Source of the DNA: Strongylocentrotus droebachiensis
Taxonomy: Eukaryota > Echinodermata > Echinoidea > Camarodonta > Strongylocentrotidae
Assembly: GCA_035222895.1 (NCBI GenBank)
Contig: JAVYIG010000038.1
Location: 682,001 to 746,000, forward strand
Length of the DNA stretch: 64,000 nucleotides
Reading direction: 5' to 3'
Made by a program: the position numbers and the translations under genes. Positions 24,149 through 36,456 of this stretch are shown here, one piece after another (position 1 is the first letter of the stretch; every line of letters starts with the position of its first letter). The notes beneath the pieces were generated by a model. It ran no database searches. It had not been told where the DNA came from and worked only from the letters and a program-made list of their open reading frames with translations.

Positions 24149-27100
24149 TTAACTAAAAAGACTTTTAAAAAAGACAATGCCATTGCACTGGTCGCTCATA
24201 ATTATGAAGGGGATTGTTTAGGTAACTAACGTTATTACATTAGTCATGCTTCATCATTCTTATGATCACGTGCACAAATACTGAATGTCATCAATGCAAT
24301 TAATTCCGCTTTGTTGGCACAGTGCACTTGGATATTGTGCAATGAAACACGTGCGGACGCTTTCAGACGGGATTGGGAAATGAGGCAGACAATTTAATTT
24401 GGAGAATTCAACCGTGGTGTTGCTATGGCGAAGTATAAACACAGAAATTATCAATCACTCATAAATAAGGTACACTGCATAGTACACAAAGCATTTTTTC
24501 TTAATTATACTTTAGCACGCATGCCTTACTTTTTTCATTTCCGTGCAGAGAATTCCTTCATAATGGTACATGTCGTGGGGCGATGATTTATTTACCTATG
24601 ATCACAGACACGATCTATATTTCTTTTAGGTTGAAGATAATGTTGGGTTCTGGTCATCCCACTGCATTGTAAAATTAAAGAAGCTATCGAGATGATGAAT
24701 GGTATTAGAAAATTGTGTCCATTATGACGGTTATTGGATCTTAAAATTTATAAGAAATTGACCCATAAGCAGCCTCGATTGAAATTAAATCCAGTGAAAC
24801 GGATTGCACATAGAAATGGGTATATGGGGCTTCATAATTATTTTAGCATCAATATTTGATTTTAAAATATTTAAAATATTGGGACATTTCAATGCCAATC
24901 CTGCTCATCTGACATTGTAACTGTCATATGCTTTCACACATGAATAAAACGAATGAGGAGGTGCACAAAACTATATATTATTCGCTTTTCCAAGAACTCG
25001 ACTTTCTCTTTAACCATTAATGATGATAGCATTTAATTATACGGTTGCATTGTATTATCGGTTGCATTGTATTATCAAGCCTTCGACCTTCAGGATTTCA
25101 CGAAAAATGTTGGATAGAAATTAAAGTGGTATGGACCAGTTTTAATATATATTGGAATTTTTTAATGAAAAAAATGAGCAACTTCGTCTCGTCCGTCTGA
25201 TGACCCAAAAGCTTGCCCGAGACCTGTCTGATAAAGCAACAACCAATGTACGTACCGGGGATTCTTAAAATAAAATTCAATTGATTTGACAACCAGTAAA
25301 AGGATATTGTTAATCGTAAAAACGATGAGCCCAATTATGTCGATTCTCACTAATACATTTCCACCTTGAACTGTGCTATGTCTTTGACCACCCCCCCCCC
25401 CTCTTCTAAAACGCCCTTGTAATTGACTTCAATCAAGCGATTACATCCTCTTGTGTTGTTTTCTGTTGTCCTCATTACATAATGATTATTTTGACAAGGT
25501 CAATTGGGCTTGGACGCGCGTTTCATCAACAAAAAACCATTTGTTCTCGGGGAAAATGTCATAAATTAGATGCGGTCAAAAAAATAATCCATCAAACTGA
25601 CCATCATACACTGCTCGGTGGGCTTAAATTTGTCTATGAAAATGCTTCATTGGTTATGAGTAAACAACACGGGTATAGTGAATGGTCTTTCCGACACTCT
25701 CACTAATTAAATAAATAACAATAGATTAAAGGAACTGTTGTCCTTATGCATGCGACCGTACACTCCTTACATACATACTGCATTTCCTTTACAATTTTTG
25801 TTTTATTGACGTTGAATACCCCCTCCTCATTTCTTTGGAATAGAGACTAAAGTTGAAAGAAATCATGATAAAAATGGGTTCTGAGGATTTTAATAGGCCA
25901 TTTTATGGCAGGAAGTATACCGAAACCAAAATCTATGAGGGAATAACGAAAATGTTACGGTATTACTTTTGTCATTATCATTATAAAATGTCTCAAAAAT
26001 CTTTCGATCTCTCTCGTTCAACAAAAAATGTTCTTTGTAATACATTGATCATGATGACCCTTTCATGAACACATAATAAGTCACTGAGAGAGACACAAAG
26101 TATAGTTAATTACGGTTACTAAACTTTCAGAAATGAAATAAATGTAACAAGGTGAACCAGAGTGGAAATATATAAATAATTATCTTTCGTTCTCTTCCTT
26201 ACAGTATAACAATAAAAGAGTCTCCTATGTGATATGACATAATCATGCTCTTTGGCAATACACGTGAACGACGAGTAGAAATTTTGGTCAGTACCTGAAT
26301 GTATCAATATACATGTCATTCATAACTGTAACTGATTTATAATTATGGCGTTGCAACAGGGGTAGGCACATGCAGGGGTTTCCTTCTACCCCTCCCGATT
26401 AAAATAATGACATAGAAAATGGAAAGGTGGACAAAGATTAAAAGAGATTAAAGGAAGAATAGAAATGGGGAATAGGAAAAGAGTAGAAGATCCTCTCCTA
26501 CACGCTTCTTCTAATCAGAGGCTTTACAAATTAATTCTCGAGTGAGACAGGTGCCCCCCTCCAGGTGCCCCTTCATGATTTGGATTACGCTACGCCACCG
26601 TTCATGTAGCGTAATCACATTACAATTCGTCAGCTATGTTTTCAATTAATGTCTGGTTATGCTACAAATTGATATACCATTTGAACCTTATTTTCAAACC
26701 TATCCTTTAAAACTATTGCATGAATTGCTTTTTGTTGGCACGTGCTCCTTTTCAATCAAAGAGATCGATGTTTTAATTAAACAATAAACATACATTACAG
26801 CAGAAGCTAAGCATTAGTGTGTTTATGTATCTCATTTTCAATTAATACATTTATCAAAATAATTTCATCCTAATTATAATGATAATCATAATTGTATGTA
26901 GTCTTACTTCGTTGGCATTTTATGAGTGTGGGCAATTAAAAAAAAATGCATGTACACTCAGTCTGTATTTTATGTTGCTGTGTCAGTGAATTTAAAGTTA
27001 ACTCTCTCACGAATGATCATATGTCCCGTCGGCCATCTTTGCCGCTTCTACAATCGCTGACTGGAAATCTATAGATGGAGCACATCTTATCACGTAATGA

Positions 27101-27633
27101 TACTTGCTTCAAAACCCTAGTAGAACTGTTCTTAATGTTCGCAAATTTATGCATTCTTTGCTAAATATGATCCCGACACAAAAACAAATAATGATTACAT
27201 GACAGATTCCACTTCCGATAGACTAAATGGTATTTGGATCCAATAAATTTGGTATCAGCAAATCTGGGAAGAATAATCTACAAATTCAATAAATTATTGG
27301 CGAGATGTCATAAATTATCTACCCCAAATTATTGCATTGTTGCATTTCAGGCGACAATGTATTCCCCTGTTCAACAGATTGTCTTCACTCTCAGCTCCCC
27401 ATGTTCATGTTCCTTTCAGCTTGATGTCACTATGCGCTGTCATTCAGTGCCGACTCTTCGCTAGATCCAATATAGTGTCAGTGGCAATTAAAAATGACCT
27501 CCTCTTCTGAAAGCTGTATCAATAAACCCGTTTTCTATAATAATATTTCGTTATTACCCTTTTCATCCTTTCAACCGGCGTACCGCATAACTAACGTTCG
27601 CTGCCACACTGCATCTAAATGCAAATCGCGTCG

Positions 27634-30600
27634 TTATTTTCCGTCATCGCTGTAGATATCGTCATCTGTTGATGAATCCCACGCGCCTTGCTTCAAACCT
27701 TGCTCTATCCTAAGCTTCAATTCGTCCATGTGATGCTTGATATAGTTCGTCTCCTCGATCTCATCCCGCTCCAGGTTCTTTACGACCACGAGATCCGTGA
27801 ACATCACCCTCGCCATCATCAGCATGGCACGAGCACGGTCGAAAAGGCTTGCCTGGAAGATGGAAAAAGTAAACTATGTTTTTGTTTTTTGTTTTTGTAA
27901 ATCATCATTATTAAGTTAAACTTGAGATAGGCAAGAGTTCATGAAGATTGAAGCGTATACTAATTCGGAGGGGAAAGGAACACAGACATCATCTCATGTA
28001 TTTTTGTTTTTGTTTTGTTTTGGTGAGGAATAAGGGCGGGGTATAGAACATAACTATCTCTCCTCTACTTTCTCATGCCTTTTAAAGGACTTTATTCTGT
28101 AAAGTGCTCAAACAGACACTCAGCACCTCCTCCCCCTCCTCCTCCTCCCCCTTTACACTCTCCTTCTCTTATGAGACAACATTACTCTGTTTATACGTTG
28201 ACAAGTGTATACAGTTCAAATCAAAATCATCTATAAGAGAAGGCGTCTGCCATGCACCGTATGAACACGCCCAATCAGACTTTCGTGAAACGAAAGCACT
28301 GCTTTCTCTACATAATGAAACGCAAATGCATACATGAAATAAAGTTTTATGAAAAATTGAGAATTGGATTGGTGTCTGCTTACCTCTACATAGTCTCTGA
28401 TCTTCATGAGTTGTGTTCTGACATTCTTGATTTGGTCACTAATCCCCCACATCCCAAGCCCCGTGTGAATGCTCCCACTGCCGCTGTAGAAATCGTATAA
28501 TCTAAGGGAAAATAAGAACACACCAAAGCATTATATTTAGATAAATTCTACACTTCACTAAATTTAAATTAAATATATATCAATAATTAAATTAGAACCA
28601 AGAATGGAGGCTTGAATATGATACAAAGTTAAAGCGATAAAGCATTCATTCGATTTCAAATTGGTGAAACTAAACTATGTTACTCTTAAATAATTCTCTC
28701 TGACTGACAAAACAAAACTTTTGTCAAACGATGATATATCGGGACCTCTTTTAAATATGAAATACAAATCTTAAAAAACCTCAATATTTGACTGGTTGAT
28801 TTAAAGTCAAATTAGGTTAGGTTGTTAGAGTTTCGTGTAATGGCAAATGTTTACATTGATTTAAGTGAGATTTCCCTGATCGTCGAGATTTCCCTGGTCG
28901 TCGAGATCACATCTTACCTAGCGACGTCATCGTCCTTGTCATCCCACATGGTCATCTCGGGTTCGATGCGGTACAACCTTAAACAAAAGTCCGGCGATAT
29001 CCGGTTCAACAACAGTGTCGTTTGAAACGTCGACGGTATAGGTTTCCCTAGTCGAGGCAAGACCAACGTATGTTTCTGTAAGACGATGTAGTTCCTCTTC
29101 TGTCCATCGGCTTCACATAAAGCCGCATAACTGTTCATTATTTCAAAATGTCTTAATTCCTCAATGGGTCCGATCCACAGGTAGAAGCCCCATTGGAAGG
29201 CCCTCTCCAGGACAAGATAGGCCAGACGGGCCATGTCGGATCGGACGCTTCGCGAGTCGGGTTCGTAGCCGGCCGTTCTCTTTCGGAGCATAAGCGCGGA
29301 GACGGACACTTGCTCGGGCTTCCGACGGGCGAGCACGAGATCGATCTTGGGTTGGATGACGACGCGACCTCGTAGGTATTTTAACCTGGGATGCTCATAC
29401 TCCATCATCACCTGAACAAAAAAGTAATTATGATTACTTATCACTTTTTTTAAAATGTTGATTCTAGACATCTTTAATGTTAAATGAAAGTTAAGTTATC
29501 AATCTCCCCCCCCCCCTAAGTTTGTTACCACTTATTCTCCCCAAACTTCACTCTCTCCAGCTTTGATTCATTGGTTGAGATAGGTGCGTTACAATAACAA
29601 GAAATGGTCGTCCGACAGAATTTGTCGAAAAGTTTGCCAAAAGTTCTCCCAAGAAGCATAAAATGGAGAAGGAGAAGAAAAAAAATCATAACATGTTCAA
29701 GTTTGTCAAAAGGTTTTTTTTTAAATTGAGATCATCAAACTCCCGCGATAGGACTCATATTGAAATTGATTGAAGTTATTGTAACATTTCAGAATTAAAT
29801 AATTAATTTGATGGAGTTATGAAGTAACATACCCCCACCCCGCCATATCCCTAGATTGAGTTATCTAATAACCGCTGCAAAAATGTAATCAAACTAAACA
29901 AAATAACTGATATTTATGTAGATTCACAACATTAAAAGTCAAAACAACTTACGATTTAAAGTTTTTTTTTAAATAAAACAAATAATGCAGGCAGTTCTTT
30001 GTTTTACCTGGTCTAATGTTTTATCCTGCTGTTTCATGATGTACGTGACTGTCTCATAGAATCTTCCCTGGATAAAGAAAGAATCTTTAAGAAGCTCCCG
30101 CTTGCCCATGCTGAGATCCTGGAGAATGATCCCGTGGAGCGCTATACAGGTATCCACCAGGAGCTATATAGATCCAGTCAAAAATAAAGAATGACGTAAT
30201 CATGACGTACACAAATTTTGAAACCGCATTATAGTGAAAATGCTATTCCATCGTAAAATGTACTACAGTCAAACCTGCTTTTAATAGTGACTACCTGTCT
30301 ACAAAGACCACATATTTTTGTTACCCTTGAAAATGGTTTCTCATTGATATACAAAAGGAACCTGTCTAAAAAGACCACTTTTCTTTGTTTCCCTTGGGCG
30401 GTCGATATAGACAGGTTAGACTGTATATGTAAAGTATCATAAAGCATGCAGACAGAGGTGACGATTGCCCTTTATGGTATCATTGATGTTGATAATTTGT
30501 AAAGTTCTTAAAAGGCTGCAGGCCCCATTAGGTCCCGCCTCGTGCCCTTATCTTTCTTTTTCACACAATACTTAATGAACACCCACGGTCATAAAAAAAA

Positions 30601-31482
30601 AACATAACAAATGTTTTATACATAAAGGAATAAATAAAACGGCAAAAAATATGGTCGATAACTCCTTTTCCATTGGTGGACTATACGGGGCACAACTCAT
30701 CCGTTCCGCCGTTATAAAATCGAAAAAGCGTACAAATACACAACCCAAAATGCCCCCCCCCCCCCTCTCCTTTTCAATGTTAATCAAGTTATCACCGAGA
30801 AGGCTGCTGCATATAGGCACTACACTCCGCTTATGTCCAACAAGAAAGCGAAAGAGATAATGGAGAGTTTCACAATAATTGTAAAAGGAAGACAGCTATC
30901 ACTGAGTGGTTTGGGCATGTAACTAGATGAACAAATAGCTTGGCAAACACCATCTTGCAAGGAGGGACTGATAGGAGAAGAAAGAATGGCAAACGAACAG
31001 ACATGGGCTGATAATTAGATCAAGCAGTGGACGGGAAATTAATTTGATCAGCTAACTACAACAGCTGAAGACAGGAAGTTATGGAGAGCCTGAATCTCAA
31101 TGTCAGTGTGTTGTCGCCCCAACGGCTTCCAAGCTTTGAGGTAGATAATAGATATCACCAACAAATGTCATAACAACTTTTCTCGATTGATTGCCTACCA
31201 AGTTTCTTATGTAGGATTGTGCCCCCCCCCCCACCCTTCCCCACCTTTTAAAATAAATCATGCATCCCCCTCCCCACCCATGCATGAACGTACCTGTTGA
31301 CTATACAGATAAGTATCACTGATGTTAGGAAACTTCATCTTGCTCATGTGGCCTCGCCTGGGGTCCGATGGGTCAATCATCTTACTATTGCCCTGCTTCG
31401 TCGGCGCTCCCGTACCCGTGGTCGATGACTTCGCATCACGTTTGCTGCCATCCAGTGCAGGCAACCGGGTTTTATTCGACAT
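27634..31482 (-). CDS. Uncharacterised five-exon gene, paralog B (391 aa)
   Basis: Exons on the minus strand are 31482..31294, 30163..30008, 29411..28918, 28501..28384 and 27852..27634. All are GT/AG with matching phases, and 1176 bases give 391 aa. The N-terminal ~45 residues (MSNKTRLPALDGSKRDAKSS and on) are basic, Ser/Thr/Gly-rich and absent from paralog A. From KFPNISDTYLYSQQ onward it aligns with A: DTCIALHGIILQDLSMG, HPRLKYLRGRVVIQPKIDL, RKRTAGYEPDSRSVRSDMAR, WGFYLWIGPIEELRHFEIM, KPIPSTFQTTLLLNRISPDF, TGLGMWGISDQI, FDRARAMLMMARVMFTDLVV. The acidic tail (STDDDIYSDDGK) is conserved in character. Exon 3 (494 bases) equals A's exons 2 plus 3 (185+309), so one intron was gained or lost. A strong acceptor (CTCTTTCTTGACAG) directly precedes the ATG, so an upstream exon is likely and the true start could lie further upstream. 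Family and function unknown. Confidence 0.83.
30266..30423. mobile_element. 158-bp mariner-type MITE
   Basis: CAGTCAAACCTG at the left end and CAGGTTAGACTG at the right end form terminal inverted repeats flanked by TA on both sides (30264-30265, 30424-30425), the pattern of Tc1/mariner elements. Internal GTCTACAAAGACCACAT and GTCTAAAAAGACCACTT form a short tandem duplication. It lies in intron 1 of paralog B. Confidence 0.75.
30890..31140 (+). pseudogene. Non-LTR retrotransposon 3'-end remnant
   Basis: Broken frames spell the typical tail of a reverse-transcriptase ORF: WFGHV, then LANTILQGGTDRR, a KNGKRTDMG-like stretch, DRKLWRA, and APTASKL just before the end. These words match the C-terminal end of many LINE polyproteins. 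Stops and shifts interrupt it. It is inserted in intron 1 of paralog B, in the opposite orientation to the gene. Confidence 0.6.
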
Positions 31483-32079
31483 CTGTCAAGAAAGAGACGA
31501 ACAGACAAATAAACACACAGATGCAATGTCAAGAAAGTGTACCATTCGTTTCAATATTATTATCATAGGTTCAGGCCTTGCGACATACCATTCCGGTTTT
31601 CAGCACAGTATTGTTTTAATGCGATAGGAATAATGCAAAAAATATCTTGATGCAGACATTTAAAGCAAACGTTGTTTCGTAAGTGGTGGCCATACGAAGG
31701 TCTGGAGAGGACATGTGTGCAAAAAATGTTGATACTAAGTCGTTACTAACATGACTTAGCATATATTATTTTCCTCTCTAATTAAGCTATTTTTGCTCGA
31801 AATTTCAAGGTCTGTGTAAAAGTGATTATCAAGACAGTAACAATAATATTGGAGGCTTTAATTTCGATCATTTAATTTGATTAATCATATTTTTTTTTTA
31901 TTGTATACTTACTCTTCTCTTTCTTTCTTTCTCTCTCTCTCTATCTCTTTCTCTCTCTCTCCATCTCTTTATTTCATTGTTATTGCTCTCTCCATCTCTT
32001 CCCCTCCTTCTCATCTAGTCTTCATCTTTCTTCCAGCTCTCCCTCTCTCCCTCTCTCCTTCTGTTTATCTGTCTGCGTG
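31483..32079. other. Upstream flank of paralog B with pyrimidine tract
   Basis: No exon was identified. The 5' UTR or upstream exon of paralog B, implied by the acceptor at its ATG, should lie here or beyond, but no clear donor was found. A CT-rich tract spans about 31910-32070. Confidence 0.45.
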
Positions 32080-32498
32080 CAGGCGCGGATCTACGGGGGG
32101 GGGGGGGGGGTTTAGGGGGTTTAAACCCCCCCCTTGGGCGCCCCCCCCCCCCCCCCCAAAAAAAAAAAAAAAAAAAAGAACGCACGCTGGAGAGAAACCC
32201 TTTCAAGTGCAAATATTGTGAGAAGATATTCAACTCATCTGGTAACTTAACCAAACACATGATAACTCTGGATATAACTGTGTATTAAACTGTTACTTGA
32301 TTTAAAAAGACGTTATCATGCACTGCTTTTTATGGTCTCCATTGTGTTAATAGATGCCAGGAAATCATCACTTACGGGGTTCAAATAAACACCCCCCAAA
32401 AAATCGGCTCGCCGCTTCGCGGCTCGTGGACGATGCTCCGCATCGTCATTATTTTGGTCAAACCCCCCCCCCTTAGCAAAAAGCTAGATCCGCCCCTG
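32080..32498. mobile_element. DNA transposon carrying a zinc-finger remnant
   Basis: The left end CAGGCGCGGATCTA and the right end TAGATCCGCCCCTG form terminal inverted repeats with one or two differences, flanked by GCGTG on both sides (32075-32079, 32499-32503), an apparent 5-base duplication. The subterminal regions are poly-G/poly-C with TTTAAACCCC palindromes, and a GGCTCGCCGCTTCGCGGCTC hairpin lies near 32405. Inside is a C2H2 zinc-finger fragment (32177-32287). I cannot assign the superfamily. Confidence 0.65.
32177..32287 (+). pseudogene. C2H2 zinc-finger fragment, frameshifted
   Basis: RTHAGEKPF, the linker typical of tandem C2H2 fingers, is followed one base out of frame by KCKYCEKIFNSSGNLTKHM and a TAA stop at 32285-32287. 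One extra base lies near 32205. The Cys-x2-Cys pair is intact and the first zinc histidine (KHM) is present; the second histidine is not at the usual spacing. It sits after a poly-A tract inside the DNA transposon, so it is either the degraded end of a captured host exon or a remnant of a transposon-encoded finger protein. Confidence 0.7.
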
Positions 32499-32764
32499 GC
32501 GTGTGTCTCTCTCTGCATTCATTTCCATAATTATATCCTTGCCCCCCCCCCTCCATCTCCCCCTCCCTCAAATATTATATTCAGCTATGACTAAAGCTCA
32601 TTATGTGCACAGCGGTAATGAGTACATGCCACTCACACAACAAGTCATGGTTTAATCAACAGAGCGTGTCAGAATGCCATTGGCCAATTGAGACGACACT
32701 GATTAATTACTTCCGTGCTGCATTGATATTACGGGATCACGTAGATTGATAAATACTTAGAAGA

Positions 32765-33420
32765 GCTCTCTGTTAACAAATTGATTAATATTTGCAATCA
32801 GCAAGGGTAAAATCGAATAATGAAGTTTATTTTAAAGACCCACTGTCCTACGTGTAGCCACTTGCTCCCTCTATATAGAAAACTTCCCCAATCGGTGTCT
32901 GTTGATCCCCCATGATCCTCTTTTTCTTATGTTAGTTGAGAGCTGAGTTAATGAGATATAGCCACCTGTCAGTGACCTCGCTGTGTGGTCTAATCCCTTC
33001 TGGCCCAGTAGTATTGACGGTCTTTAACTGAGTCTCTTACCATGTTCAAAATGTATAGATTCTAAAATTAAGATTTTAATTGAGCTATCGTGTCAAGAAC
33101 GATGTGAAGGAATTTTTCATGACTGATTAAGGGGATTTTGTTAATAATTAATTGCAATGAGAAGGGAGAAAATCGAATAACTAAGTTACCTTTCAGATAA
33201 TCATATTACCTAGTTCAAAATGTATAGATTCCGAAATTGAGATAAATTTAATTTTAATTTTATGTGACATTTGATACGGGGCTGTGGGCCCTATATCAAA
33301 GAAAGATTCTGTCAATAATTGCTTCAGAAATGCAATTAGCAAGAGGAAACCTCAATTTAAAAAAAGTATAGCTTCCGAACTTATATCATTTTAATTTAAT
33401 TGAGCTCTCTTCTCTAAAAC
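32765..33420. repeat. Degenerate tandem repeat split by a MITE
   Basis: Words such as GAGCTCTCT, TTAATAATTAATTGCAATGA, AGGGAGAAAATCGAATAA and TTCAAAATGTATAGATTC recur near 32765, 33040-33180, 33210-33250 and 33310-33420, giving about three copies of a roughly 170-190-bp unit. The TTAA-type element at 32836-33023 interrupts the first copy, so the array predates that insertion. Confidence 0.6.
32836..33023 (+). mobile_element. TTAA-type MITE, family 2 copy 2
   Basis: The ends AGACCCACTG and GACGGTCT are flanked by TTAA on both sides (32832-32835, 33024-33027). The reverse complement matches 23974-24148 along most of its length. Non-coding. Confidence 0.75.
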
Positions 33421-35554
33421 GACGAACAGCGATATAACTTGGAATTTGCTAAAAGGCTATACCAATAGCTCAATCAATTCATCTTGCCTCCAATAAAAAA
33501 AATGAGCTTCAACAAAATTTGTGTTAGGTCCATGTTTTAAGCGAGCATGATAATTGTTAGGCCATATCTCTTTTTAAAAATCTTTATCAGGATATCAAAA
33601 TCATATATAAAATCAGAACATGAGGAAATCTTTATTGCTTTTTATTCAGATTTTACCCATGAATGATTGTGTATTGTATTTTATCTTATCAAACGTCGTT
33701 GATACATAAACATATCATAGGTTATATATTGTAATCTATGGGCATATGTTTGAAGTTTCAGACGCTTTACATATATAATTTCAACTGGTAATAAAATTAT
33801 GTATATATACAGCATATACAAAATGTAAGAAAATAACCTATACCACAGCTTTTGCAATTCTTTTGGGAATGAATACACTGCGAAGGGATTGATTCAGAAA
33901 TGCTACTGCCCCCCCCCAAAAAAAAAAACAACAACAACAACAACAAACAATTGCCCATTATGCCACCTAATAGTGATGCAGATTTTTTTCTGTTCCCAAA
34001 AGTTTTGCTCATTACGTCACTGCATACATACAAACACACGCACACACGCACACACGCACGCACATATAAATAAAATCAAATATTATAATAACATTTGCAA
34101 CCTTGAGAAGATAAACGTACTATGAATTATCTATGCAGTCAATATTTCGGTATGACTTTGCGGAGTTCATTACAATGTATCACGTCCTTGCGGGTATATC
34201 GTCATGGATTAAATCCAAATAAAAGAACGTAGCATTATCAATCATACTTTATCCTCTTACAATCCCCACTAATCTTATCTACACCTCCCTTTAATGCTGT
34301 GGACTAGCGATGATTGATTACGAAATCCAATCCAAATCCAATGCACTTTTATATTGGAAAGTGCGGCGGGTGAGAAATCGCGTATATACGTAGCCAAACC
34401 GGAGATTTATAATATCATTTCAAGGACTCGCGTCCATGCGTCGAAATTGTTTTGCACAGCTAAAGCAATACTTCATTAAACATGCATTGTTACGGTATAT
34501 TGAGATATATTTTTGGCATGTAATAAATGCCTTTTCTCTCGCTCGCATCGTTCATTTTGCAACCCTGGTGGATGCAATAAGTCAGAAGCTTGGAAAAAAT
34601 ATAATTGAGCATTGTTGGCAACACAATACAATGCAATATACGGGCGGGCAAATTAGAAATTGGAATTATGAAGCAGGCTTTTTTCGTATATGAACTATAG
34701 TACTATCATTTTAACTCGAATTTATAATGCAATGCTTTAAAAGATGGTTGGGCCCCTGGTAATATACAAATAAAACACAGCAGTGGGGGCAATAGTAAGA
34801 ATCTTTGGAACAGTCTAACACGCCCGAGGCGACAACCGAGGGTGTTTGGACTGTTTCAAAGGTACCGAGTGTGGGTAATTTTACTAATGCCCGAACATGA
34901 TGATGAAAATGATGTGTTTTATTTGTTTTATAAAATGGTGTTTTATTTGTTATATGAAATGATGTTTTATTTATTTTTTATAAAATGATCTTTTATAATA
35001 TGATTTTACTAATGACCGGTCATAAGTATTTACTAATGACCGGTCGTTAGTAAAATTACGTGTCAGGCAAAAATAAATGCCTGGTCACGTGTACCCTCTC
35101 AACCAATCATTTGATTAGGATCCGCTTCATCATCTTATAATTGAAGATAATGCGCATATTTTACTTATATTCTTGACAGTTACAGTATAACTGGAATTAT
35201 CCGTTATCTTGTTATGAAAATTAACTGTTGAAGTCTTGTAATCGAGTGTCACGGTGGTTGTGTACGTGCCGCGTGGATTATGTATGGGTTTGTGTGTATG
35301 TGTGCGAGGGACATGACGGTGAGACTGATCATGAGAGGAAGAGACGTACAAAAGAAAGAGAGAGATAGAGAGAGATAGAGAGGGGTGCCTCCTTCGTTAT
35401 CATGCACTTGAAAGTAGATTTATGATATCATAATATGGATGAAAGATGCGAAGAAAAGCTATGCACTTGATCCTGAAGTGATGACGACCCTTGCTTTTAA
35501 ATAATCTACACTGTTCCCTTTACATGACCCCCACAACCACCATCATCATCATGG
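33421..35554. other. AT-rich non-coding stretch
   Basis: No supported gene. The ORF at 34436-34693 (85 codons) shows no motif. Near 34990-35060 a duplicated TTTACTAATGACCGGTC word is arranged partly as an inverted repeat. (GA)n sequence lies at about 35350-35383, poly-C/poly-A at about 33909-33930, and a (CA/CG)n tract at about 34033-34062. Confidence 0.5.
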
Positions 35555-35555
35555 T

Positions 35556-36221
35556 TTGCCGTTTGGTCTACTACCAGTTCGTCTAGTACCCAATTGGTTT
35601 ATTTCCATATGGTCTACATCCAGCCCGTCCAATCTCCAATAATTCATCTTCTCATTTGGTCTACTGCTCATTTAGTATTCTTTCCAGTCGGTCTATTTCC
35701 CAGTGTGCCTAATGCCCATATTGTATAGTATACATTATGGTCTAATGACAAATTTAATCATTACTATTAACAATCATCAAATGACTACTAGTATTAGACT
35801 TACGTATGGTAGACGAAATGGGCATTAGACAAACTGGATATTAATGAATAATAGATCAAATGGGTAGTAGACTAATTGGAGATTAGACCATTTAGAAATT
35901 AGACCAAAATTAATGACTAGTTAGCCTTAATGGAAATTAGATCAAATGATAAGTAGATTGATTGATTTTTATTCGACAAGCTTCCAACATACAACAATAT
36001 ACAATAATAACAGATCAAAAATAAGTCAACTTGAACAGGATAACCCACGAAAGCTCGAGAGCTAAGTAGACCATATGGGAATAGACTAATCGGGTAGTAA
36101 TTAGATCAAATAATAAGTAAACCATATGGGAATAGACTAATTGGTTAGTAATTAGATCAAATGATAAGTAGACCATATAAGAATAGACTAATTGGGTAGT
36201 AGACGAACCGGTTGTAGACAA
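35556..36221. repeat. Foldback array of ~16-bp units in inverted halves
   Basis: From 35556 to about 35760 the sequence is about 12 units of 16 bases with consensus near ATTTGGTCTACTTCCC. From about 35800 to 36215 the same unit recurs in reverse orientation (AATGGGTAGTAGACCA-like). A non-repetitive piece (about 35956-36065) interrupts the right half. Tandem units forming opposed terminal arms are the architecture described for sea urchin TU foldback elements (known; unit sequence not compared). Confidence 0.75.
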
Positions 36222-36426
36222 TTCACCATCATCATCATCCTCTTGTCCCCCTGCCCTAGCAACCGTGTTTCAAGGATGCGTGAAACGAGAGGCATCTCAA
36301 GAATCTCACTGTTGAATCTGGTTCCCGCGTTATACGTTGACGGGAATGATAAGGCCATGGCATTGGTCCAACAGACGATGCACTCGGTAGAAAGAGTGGG
36401 GGAGGGAAAGAGTGAGATGGGGTATG

Positions 36427-36449
36427 GGGGGGGGGGGGGGGGGGGGGGG
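36427..36449. repeat. Poly-G run
   Basis: An uninterrupted G homopolymer of about 23 bases directly beside the inverted-repeat element that starts at 36457. Confidence 0.9.
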
Positions 36450-36456
36450 TGGGATA

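Larger units (their letters stand above)
17397..27633. other. Intergenic region between the two paralogs
   Basis: About 10 kb in which no exon with both a plausible splice frame and a recognisable protein was found. It contains trinucleotide repeats (18424-18720), a 132-bp MITE (20207-20338), pyrimidine tracts (20369-20700, 22340-22430, 22850-22912), poly-C at 21107-21135, a TTAA-type MITE (23974-24148) and AT-rich sequence. ORFs such as 21472-21846 and 23582-23872 have no motif or splice support. Confidence 0.5.

Noticed and set aside
34436..34693. 85-codon ORF
   Set aside because: No motif, no splice sites, AT-rich surroundings.
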